DNA of 11,468 nt from an uncultured Bacteroidales bacterium (GTDB taxonomy: Bacteria > Bacteroidota > Bacteroidia > Bacteroidales > P3). The position numbers were made by a program, and so were the translations under genes. Positions 6,713-11,468 of this stretch are shown one piece after another; the stretch's first letter is position 1; every line of letters starts with the position of its first letter. The notes beneath the pieces were generated by a model, which was not told where the DNA came from, ran no database searches, and saw nothing but the letters and a program-made list of their open reading frames with translations. The stretch is taken from the NCBI GenBank assembly GCA_905236405.1, contig CAJOQB010000200.1, positions 1 to 11,468 on the forward strand, in the 5' to 3' direction.

Positions 6713-6930
6713 AATAGAGGCCTTCGCATTGCCTTTGACTCAGAATAAGCAATGCCGAAGCCCACGCATGATGGATATAGGTGGTGATACTATATGCCCA
6801 CATGGACGATGAACATTGCGTTATTGCGGAGTCAAATATGAATTTGCGAAGTTCCTACTCGCCGCAGATAAACGCCATTACAACGTCTTATTTATATGTC
6901 TTGCCGTCACTCCCATGAGGGGGAAACGAC
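6673..6930 (-). ncRNA. Candidate structured small RNA or attenuated leader
   Basis: On the minus strand a promoter (6964-6935) is followed by about 258 nt without a credible protein, ending in a strong intrinsic terminator. In between are consecutive stems. A 5' hairpin (CGUUUCCC at 6928-6921 with GGGA and GACG) comes first. A branched domain is closed by GCGUU (6875-6871)/AACGC (6822-6818) and UGCGG (6866-6862)/CCGCA (6829-6825); it holds two hairpins, CGAGU...ACUUCG and the perfect CAAAU-UCAU-AUUUG (6846-6833). An AUAUAG/CUAUAU stem follows (near 6797-6775), then a long hairpin CUUCGGCAUUGC (6760-6749)/GCAAUGCGAAG (6732-6722), then the terminator. I do not see signature sequences of tmRNA, RNase P RNA, SRP RNA or common riboswitches. 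It may act as a free small RNA or as a leader controlling the barrel gene at 6590. Confidence 0.6.
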
Positions 6931-6934
6931 AGTG

Positions 6935-6964
6935 CAAAAGTACACACTTTTTTGATTGTAGCAA
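6935..6964 (-). promoter_or_regulatory. Bacteroidetes-type promoter of the structured RNA
   Basis: Minus-strand TACTTTTG (6942-6935) matches TAnnTTTG, with TTG at 6964-6962 exactly 19 nt upstream. Transcription should start near 6930, at the base of the first hairpin. Confidence 0.75.
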
Positions 6965-7241
6965 GAAAAAATATTATTTTTTCGTTCAGTTTGAGAAAAA
7001 CGTGTATTGTTGCAATCGATTTCAGTGCAACAAATGACACAAAAATCGAATAGATGAGAACAAGTAAAGTTCTATGTGTTATTCTTGGTAAATAAAACAG
7101 TTGACCCGCCTATTTCCACCCTCATTTCTCCACTCTGTCTACACTGATTCTACACTGATCCTACACTGGAATAGTGTAGGCTTAGTGGAGGATGCATTTA
7201 AAATCAGTGCAATATGCGTATAATAAGATAATATAACAAGA
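6965..7241. other. AT-rich intergenic stretch with short repeats
   Basis: No credible gene on either strand. It contains TTGTTGCA (7007-7014) facing TGCAACAA (7026-7033), an 8-bp inverted repeat with an 11-nt spacer that could be an operator-like dyad, and the tandem CTACACT repeats listed separately. No clear promoter reads out of it to the right. Confidence 0.5.
7139..7180. repeat. 11-bp triplicate repeat ending in a hairpin
   Basis: CTACACTGATT (7139-7149), CTACACTGATC (7150-7160) and CTACACTGGAA (7161-7171) are three contiguous 11-bp units. CCTACACT (7160-7167) also pairs with AGTGTAGG (7173-7180), giving an 8-bp stem. The 11-bp period is close to one helical turn, as in protein-binding arrays, but no binding protein is known. 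Confidence 0.65.
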
Positions 7242-7274
7242 AAAGACCGACTTGTCGTTGACAGGTCGGTCTTT
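7242..7274 (-). terminator. Terminator of the lipoprotein operon
   Basis: AAAGACCGACTTGTC (7242-7256) pairs with GACAGGTCGGTCTTT (7260-7274): 15 bp with one G-T pair and a 3-nt loop. On the minus strand it is followed by TTTTCTTGTT. It lies 25 nt after the stop of the last lipoprotein gene and is symmetric enough to work in both directions. Confidence 0.88.
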
Positions 7275-7298
7275 GGTATGAAAGGAAAAGAAGGGGGA

Positions 7299-7745
7299 TT
7301 ACTTCTTGGTGGCGTCGAAAGCGACATTGCCGTCGCCCTCGAAAGTGGCACTGCCAGCAATCACTTTGCCCGTACCTGTGGTGGCCCAGACAAGTTTCTT
7401 GTCTTTCAGGACAGCGTCGCACTTGTTCATCACAACATCGACATCAGCGATGTTGTATTTGAACTTCAGATTGCTTTGCTCGATGTGGAGACCCTCTTTG
7501 TCGACAGTGCCTCTGAGGATGAGGTCGATGTCGGTGAATTCGAGGACCACTTCGCCGTCGTTAGTGCCTTCTTTGATGGTGAAGTCGGAGGAAAGGCTCT
7601 GGCTCACAGGACCCAGTTCGTTGGTGTTGATGGTTGCCGTCATGGTGCATTCGTAATCACCAAGATACTCCTCGACGTAGTTTTTTCCACAGCCCGTAAG
7701 GCAAAGGGCTGCCACAGCCACGAGGGCCAAAAATGCTTTTTTCAT
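7299..7745 (-). CDS. Tandem-family lipoprotein, copy 4 (most diverged)
   Basis: 148 aa. Signal peptide with lipobox LTGC and lipidated Cys19, then GKNYVEEYLGDYECTMTA, which parallels the NYAExYEGSY opening of the other three copies. The mature part is beta-rich and carries the invariant family motif DKEGLHIEQ at about 81-89 and the ending AFDATKK. It lacks the PMNIVLDGEEGDV block of copies 2 and 3, keeping only GEVVLEF at that place. It is the last gene before the terminator and follows copy 3 by 9 nt, so translation may be coupled. The fold could be lipocalin-like or another small beta-barrel, which is inference. Function unknown; it is not obviously an enzyme, since no conserved catalytic set is visible. 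Confidence 0.8.
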   Translation of the reverse strand: MKKAFLALVAVAALCLTGCGKNYVEEYLGDYECTMTATINTNELGPVSQSLSSDFTIKEGTNDGEVVLEFTDIDLILRGTVDKEGLHIEQSNLKFKYNIADVDVVMNKCDAVLKDKKLVWATTGTGKVIAGSATFEGDGNVAFDATKK

Positions 7746-7754
7746 GGTTATTGA

Positions 7755-8222
7755 TTATTTTTGTTTGGTGGCAATACAATGTCTATCCGCAGTGATTGTC
7801 CAGTCTATTTGTTCATCTGGAATAATGATACGCCCATCGAGTTTTTGGTCCCATGTCAATTGGTCTTTGTCCAACTGAGCGACTGCTTCACTGAAAACGT
7901 ATGTGGCAGTATTGTTTTGTGATGTCGTCTCACTGGTGTAGCTCTTGATATGGAGACCTTTTTTGTCTGCGGTACCCTGGAACGTAATCTTTCCAAAATC
8001 GTCACTGCCAAGGAACTGAATCAGGACATCGCCTTCTTCGCCATCCAACACGATGTTCATCGGGGTGGCTAAAACGGTGTCATGTGTCACATGCTGCAGC
8101 AACGTTGACTCTGTGAAGACATCGACGAGATAGGAACCTTCGTACTTCTCAGCATAATTCTTGTTGCAGCTGACGAAACCGAGGGTTGCGACCACTGCGA
8201 GGGCTAAGAATACTTTCTTCAT
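7755..8222 (-). CDS. Tandem-family lipoprotein, copy 3
   Basis: 155 aa. MKKVFLALAVVATLGFVSC has the lipobox FVSC with Cys19, followed by NKNYAEKYEGSYLVDV, nearly identical to copy 2 (NKNYAEDYEGSYLVDV). The block PMNIVLDGEEGDVLIQFLGS is also shared almost exactly with copy 2, so these two are the most recent duplicates. The DKKGLHIKS motif follows at about 90-98, then a Thr/Asn-rich strand region, a Trp (LTWDQKLDG), and the family ending ATKQK. It starts 12 nt after the copy 2 stop. It should be a lipid-anchored envelope protein. The acid-rich +2 to +6 signal used for surface export in Bacteroidetes is absent after the Cys, so a periplasmic-facing location is more likely, but this is weak evidence. 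Confidence 0.85.
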   Translation of the reverse strand: MKKVFLALAVVATLGFVSCNKNYAEKYEGSYLVDVFTESTLLQHVTHDTVLATPMNIVLDGEEGDVLIQFLGSDDFGKITFQGTADKKGLHIKSYTSETTSQNNTATYVFSEAVAQLDKDQLTWDQKLDGRIIIPDEQIDWTITADRHCIATKQK

Positions 8223-8234
8223 GATACTCTTAGA

Positions 8235-8696
8235 TTATTTCTGTTTTGTGGCATTGAAAGACAACGTGCCGCTCACAGGGAAGCTCATCCCCATATAGAC
8301 GGCCTCACCAGTGAGGGTATGCGTCCACGACATCTTGTCATTCTTTATTTGGGTAGAGGCATCGCCATAGTTCATCTCGATATTTATACCTTCAACATTC
8401 TCGGTCATCGAGAAACCTTTGATATGGAGACCTTCTTTGTCAGCATTGCCATGCAAGGTCATTCCAACCACGTTCTCTTCGTTGAGGAACTGGATGAGGA
8501 CATCGCCCTCCTCGCCATCCAAAACAATGTTCATCGGATTGGCAGTGGTGGTGTCGGATTCTTCATATCCTGACATTGCCTCTACACTGATGACATCGAC
8601 AAGGTAAGAACCTTCATAATCCTCGGCGTAATTTTTGTTGCAGCTGACGAAGCCGAGAGTAGCTGCTGCCAAAAGGCAAATAAAAACTTTCTTCAT
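8235..8696 (-). CDS. Tandem-family lipoprotein, copy 2
   Basis: 153 aa, closest to copy 3. Signal peptide with FVSC lipobox (Cys19), NKNYAEDYEGSYLVDV, an acidic variable segment, then NPMNIVLDGEEGDVLIQFL. The DKEGLHIKG motif and a C-terminal half with MSWTHTLTGEAVYMG follow, then GTLSFNATKQK. The C-terminal half aligns better with copy 1 (LTWTQTIEGSATLMGKELPITGTNKYVATKQK) than copy 3 does, suggesting stepwise duplication or gene conversion. The 24-nt upstream spacer contains AACCCCTTAAATTAAAA, similar to the spacer in front of copy 1. No enzyme motif is seen and the function is unknown. Confidence 0.85.
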   Translation of the reverse strand: MKKVFICLLAAATLGFVSCNKNYAEDYEGSYLVDVISVEAMSGYEESDTTTANPMNIVLDGEEGDVLIQFLNEENVVGMTLHGNADKEGLHIKGFSMTENVEGINIEMNYGDASTQIKNDKMSWTHTLTGEAVYMGMSFPVSGTLSFNATKQK

Positions 8697-8720
8697 TTTG
8701 TTTTAATTTAAGGGGTTGAT

Positions 8721-9209
8721 TTATTTCTGTTTTGTAGCCACATATTTGTTTGTGCCAGTGATGGGTAACTCCTTGCCCATCAGCGTGGCGGAGCCTTCAA
8801 TCGTCTGGGTCCATGTCAGCGTCTCGCCTTCCAACACTGCATCGGCAGCACTGTAGGTATAAGTGATTTCGGGGTCGGGCGACAGGGTCTTACCGTCAAT
8901 ATGGAGACCATCCTTATCGACCTTGCCGGTGAAGACCATCTCCTCTTCCTCTCCTGCCCCACACTGTTCATCACATGCTTTCTCGTTCGGGTCAGGGGGA
9001 AAGACAATCCGCACAGTGCCATCGTTGCCCTCGGCAATGATGTTCATGTCCATAGTTATCGTCGGTTCGTTATTGGTGGCACCCATAGCGGTGACGCTTC
9101 GGTCGACTTCGACCTTGTACGACCCCTCATACTTCTTAGCGGGGTTTGAGGTGCAACTGATGATGCCCATCGTTGTAATTGCCATAAGGCAGACAAGTAA
9201 TTTTTTCAT
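8721..9209 (-). CDS. Tandem-family lipoprotein, copy 1
   Basis: 162 aa, first and longest of the four copies. MKKLLVCLMAITTMGIISC carries lipobox IISC with Cys19, then SNPAKKYEGSYKVEV. It differs from the others by an acidic, Cys-containing insertion (EKACDEQCGAGEEEE, about 84-98) placed between the GTVRIVF strand and the DKDGLHIDG motif; two extra cysteines four residues apart could form a disulphide or bind a metal. It ends VATKQK like copies 2 and 3. It begins 29 nt after the kinase-deaminase stop, without a TAnnTTTG promoter in the gap, so it is probably transcribed with purE and the deaminase. Function unknown. Confidence 0.85.
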   Translation of the reverse strand: MKKLLVCLMAITTMGIISCTSNPAKKYEGSYKVEVDRSVTAMGATNNEPTITMDMNIIAEGNDGTVRIVFPPDPNEKACDEQCGAGEEEEMVFTGKVDKDGLHIDGKTLSPDPEITYTYSAADAVLEGETLTWTQTIEGSATLMGKELPITGTNKYVATKQK

Positions 9210-9238
9210 CTTTTTTATTTATTAGGGGTTAAACAATA

Positions 9239-10267
9239 TCATTGGTTGGCGTATTGCTGCACTTCGTCATGAAAGAACTCCAACTCGACGCCTGCCTGAC
9301 GCAAGAGTTCTTCGCTCTCGGCACCTGCATGGTACTTGCGTTCACACACCACACGACGGATGCCGCAGTTGATGATGAGCATGGCACAGGTGCGACAGGG
9401 GGTCATGCGACAATAGAGGGTGGCACCGTCGAGGGCGATACCACGACGGGCAGCCTGACAGATGGCGTTCTGTTCGGCATGAACAGTGCGGACGCAATGG
9501 GTCGACACTTTGCCGTCGGCATCGATGGTCTGCTTGAAGAGGTGTCCTACCTCGTCGCAATGGGGCAATCCCGAGGGGGAACCAACATAGCCAGTGACAA
9601 GCAACTGTTTGTCTTTGACAATGACGCATCCGCTGCGACCACGGTCGCAAGTGGCACGTTTGGACACGGTGTTGGCCAGCTCCATGAAATACTCGTCCCA
9701 GCTGGGACGCTTGTAGGTGATTTGCTGCAACACAGCCTCCACCTGCATATGCAAGTCCTCAAACGTGCCGCCATTGTCGAAACGGAAGTCTGCCTCACGG
9801 ATACAGACGCTGAGGTTCTGCTTGTTGGGGTCGACATTGTCCATTTCGCGTTGCTCGTTGGCAAGGAACGTCTCGTAGTCGATATGGTCGGTCTCGCTGC
9901 CACGCAACACGGCACGCTCGTAACGCACCTTGGGGTCGGCGTCGACAGCAAAGAGATAGAAGTTGGGCTTGCCACGCAGGGCTGCCACCTCGCCAGGGGT
10001 ACGCACACTCTCGATGATGCAGTTGCAACCAGAGGCGACAGCCTGTTCATACAGTTGTTCGACAATCCACGAGGGGGAATGTTGTGCCCGCAGGTCGTTG
10101 CCTACCTCGGTCATCGTATCGCGGTTCACTTCCAATCCACGACGTTTGATTTCTTCGGTGAGGAACGCACGCACAGAATAGTGGACAAAGCCTTTGTTCT
10201 GTACCAAATATTCGACGATGGTGCCTTTGCCTGCACCCAAGGTGCCTGTGATACCGATGGTGATCAT
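9239..10267 (-). CDS. P-loop kinase-like / dCMP deaminase fusion protein
   Basis: 342 aa with two domains. Residues 1 to about 182 form a P-loop nucleotide kinase-like domain: GITGTLGAGKGT gives a complete Walker A (Gly8 to Thr16, Lys14), and later IIESVRTPGEVAALR and YERAVLRGSETDH resemble the core and lid of dephospho-CoA kinase/dNMP kinase-like proteins. From RPSWDEYFMELA (188-199) a zinc-dependent deoxycytidylate deaminase domain begins. It has HAE with His263 and catalytic Glu265, and PCRTC with Cys291 and Cys294 as zinc ligands. dCMP deaminases convert dCMP to dUMP, the thymidylate precursor. The start overlaps the purE stop by 4 nt (ATGA), implying translational coupling and a place in nucleotide metabolism. 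The order matches yeast Dcd1 and also the anti-phage deaminases AvcD/DcdV, although those are longer. Plain dCMP deaminases are about 150 aa, so the N-terminal domain is a true addition. Confidence 0.85.
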   Translation of the reverse strand: MITIGITGTLGAGKGTIVEYLVQNKGFVHYSVRAFLTEEIKRRGLEVNRDTMTEVGNDLRAQHSPSWIVEQLYEQAVASGCNCIIESVRTPGEVAALRGKPNFYLFAVDADPKVRYERAVLRGSETDHIDYETFLANEQREMDNVDPNKQNLSVCIREADFRFDNGGTFEDLHMQVEAVLQQITYKRPSWDEYFMELANTVSKRATCDRGRSGCVIVKDKQLLVTGYVGSPSGLPHCDEVGHLFKQTIDADGKVSTHCVRTVHAEQNAICQAARRGIALDGATLYCRMTPCRTCAMLIINCGIRRVVCERKYHAGAESEELLRQAGVELEFFHDEVQQYANQ

Positions 10268-10770
10268 ACTTTATACTTATATTGCAGTTGTGCCAGCTCT
10301 TCGTTGGCTTTGACAATCTTCTTCTTGAGTCCTTGCTTGTAGGCAATGACCTTCTGCTGCAAGGCAGGGTCGCCAAGGGCGAGCATCTGCAATGCCAGCA
10401 CGGCGGCATTTTGTGCTCCGTTGATGGCGACGGTGGCCACAGGTATTCCCGGAGGCATCTGCATGATGGCAAAGGTGGCGTCGAGTCCTTCGAGCACCGA
10501 GCCTTTGATAGGGACACCGATGACGGGCAGGGGTGTCTCTGCAGCGATGACTCCCGGCAGGGCGGCAGCCATGCCTGCACCGGCAATGATGACCTTCACG
10601 CCACGCAGATGGGCATTCTTGGCAAAGTCACTGACCTCGGCAGGGGTACGGTGTGCCGAGAGAGCGTTCACCTCGAAAGGAATCTCCATCTCTTCAAGAA
10701 ACTGGCAGGCTTTCTCCATCACCGGAAGGTCGGAGGTGCTGCCCATGATGATACTGACAAGAGGATTCAT
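10264..10770 (-). CDS. purE: 5-(carboxyamino)imidazole ribonucleotide mutase PurE
   Basis: 168 aa, normal length for class I PurE, which moves the carboxyl group from N5-CAIR to give CAIR in de novo purine synthesis and works together with PurK. The phosphate-binding GSTSD is at 10-14, the catalytic-histidine motif SAHRTP at 38-43 (His40), and AGAGMAAALPG at 64-73. E. coli-type enzymes have GGAAHLPG at the last site; the replacement of that His by Ala is noted, and I believe it is common in Bacteroidetes PurE. The C-terminal helix is Lys-rich. It follows the membrane protein by 36 nt and overlaps the kinase-deaminase by 4 nt, so it is internal to an operon. No PurK is visible in the window. 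Confidence 0.94.
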   Translation of the reverse strand: MNPLVSIIMGSTSDLPVMEKACQFLEEMEIPFEVNALSAHRTPAEVSDFAKNAHLRGVKVIIAGAGMAAALPGVIAAETPLPVIGVPIKGSVLEGLDATFAIMQMPPGIPVATVAINGAQNAAVLALQMLALGDPALQQKVIAYKQGLKKKIVKANEELAQLQYKYKV

Positions 10771-10806
10771 ATACTGATATAGATTTGAGAGATATGATAG
10801 AATATG

Positions 10807-11468
10807 TTAGAAAATCAATGCCAACAAAACCCAGAGCCAGTGGGCGGCGATACCAGCACAGAGACCTGCAATGGTATGGGCACCAAGAGCCTTGGGAATC
10901 AACTGACGGTAACCTAACGAATCAAGCATGGCAGTGTGGGTGCTGAGGTATCCGCTCCAGCACATGCCCATAGCGGTGAAGACAGCGATGGTGTCATTGG
11001 TGATGATGCCCATGCTGGCAAAGCGAGGAACAAGACCCATGGCGGCTCCCACAGCACCCAGCGAGGTAAGCGGGAAGGCGATGAGTTCTGCCGACTTGAA
11101 GCCGAAGAGCCATTCGAAGACAAAGCTGATTTTGTCGGCCAACCATGCGATGATGGGGACACCCTCGTAGGCCACGCCCTGATAACCCACCGAAGCATCG
11201 GCAGGACCGAAGGTGAACATCATGACGACGGTGGAGATGACCAGCACTCCTGGGATGATGGCAACACCGATGCTGACACCGTCTTTGCCTCCGTCGAGGA
11301 TGCTGTTAAGGAAACGCATAAAGATAGAGCCTTCGCTCTTGAACGAGATGTTCTGCTCGCTGTCGTGGTCGACATCGCCCTCATACAACGGTGCATCGAG
11401 TTCGGGAAAGGCTTTCAACGTGGAACGCTGCATCAAACGGGTGGAGATGATACTGCCGATAACAGCAC
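10807..11468 (-). CDS. Polytopic membrane protein, possible nucleoside-recognition (Gate) type, C-terminal part
   Basis: The frame is open to the right edge (about 220 residues visible) and no start is in the window. At least four hydrophobic helices can be seen, including VSIGVAIIPGVLVISTVVMM, ELIAFPLTSLGAVGAAMGLV and the C-terminal GLCAGIAAHWLWVLLALIF, separated by short polar loops and preceded by an acidic cytoplasmic-looking segment (PLYEGDVDHDSEQN). The Gly/Pro-rich helix pattern resembles nucleoside-recognition Gate-domain proteins, and purE directly downstream would suit a nucleoside or base transport role; both points are inference. It could equally be an unrelated transporter or an uncharacterised conserved Bacteroidales membrane protein. 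Integral membrane location is certain; family assignment is weak. Confidence 0.5.
   Translation of the reverse strand, partial: AVIGSIISTRLMQRSTLKAFPELDAPLYEGDVDHDSEQNISFKSEGSIFMRFLNSILDGGKDGVSIGVAIIPGVLVISTVVMMFTFGPADASVGYQGVAYEGVPIIAWLADKISFVFEWLFGFKSAELIAFPLTSLGAVGAAMGLVPRFASMGIITNDTIAVFTAMGMCWSGYLSTHTAMLDSLGYRQLIPKALGAHTIAGLCAGIAAHWLWVLLALIF

Noticed and set aside
6600..6803. 67-codon minus-strand frame over the terminator before the barrel gene
   Set aside because: It reads straight through the terminator stem and U-tract and has no protein-like pattern; the RNA structure explains the region better.
6673..6930. 6S RNA, RNase P RNA, tmRNA or SRP RNA as identity of the structured RNA
   Set aside because: No long single rod with a central bubble, and none of the conserved core sequences of the other three could be seen.
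6816..7037. 73-codon plus-strand frame opposite the structured RNA
   Set aside because: It lies antisense to the RNA stems, is rich in Cys/Phe/Lys from AT-rich DNA, and has no promoter or leader.
9242..10342. 366-codon plus-strand frame opposite the kinase-deaminase
   Set aside because: Antisense shadow; the minus-strand frame holds the Walker A and zinc motifs and is coupled to purE.
10264..10770. PurE as inactive because the usual His in GGAAHLPG is Ala
   Set aside because: SAHRTP and GSTSD are intact, and I believe the AAALPG variant is common in Bacteroidetes PurE, so it is likely a lineage feature.

Overview
The window looks like chromosomal DNA from a Bacteroidales bacterium (Prevotella/Bacteroides-like). 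The evidence is Bacteroidetes-type promoters (-7 box TAnnTTTG, with a TTG- or T-rich -33 element 19 nt upstream), A-rich rather than Shine-Dalgarno leaders, abundant 19-residue lipoprotein signal peptides, and protein families typical of the order. No transposase, integrase, tRNA, rRNA or CRISPR array was seen.

Left part (1-5297): a divergent promoter region at about 1327-1511 separates two transcription units. Leftward runs a 3-keto-5-aminohexanoate cleavage enzyme (kce), followed 23 nt later by the N-terminal part of an exported agmatine/peptidylarginine deiminase-like protein that leaves the window. Rightward runs ruvC (Holliday junction resolvase), a lipoprotein with a transglutaminase-like Cys-His core, and an unusually long signal peptidase I (lepB).

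Middle part (5298-7298): mostly non-coding. It holds a hairpin behind lepB, a dense block of nested and competing GC-rich palindromes (5611-5744), a 33-bp tandem repeat, a strong bidirectional terminator, one small outer-membrane beta-barrel-like gene on the minus strand, and a strongly structured minus-strand segment with its own promoter and intrinsic terminator. I interpret that segment as a small RNA of about 260 nt, or an attenuated leader of the barrel gene. An 11-bp triplicated repeat and the terminator of the next operon follow.

Right part (7242-11468): one probable leftward operon. It contains a polytopic membrane protein (cut by the window edge), purE, a P-loop kinase/dCMP deaminase fusion overlapping purE by 4 nt, and four tandem paralogous lipoproteins of about 150-160 aa, ending at a bidirectional terminator. 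purE and the fused deaminase fit nucleotide metabolism. The lipoprotein family is unassigned and looks locally expanded by duplication.

The best candidates for something new are the structured RNA near 6673-6930, the lipoprotein array with its invariant DKxGLHI motif, and the kinase-deaminase fusion, whose layout resembles both yeast Dcd1 and the anti-phage deaminases AvcD/DcdV.
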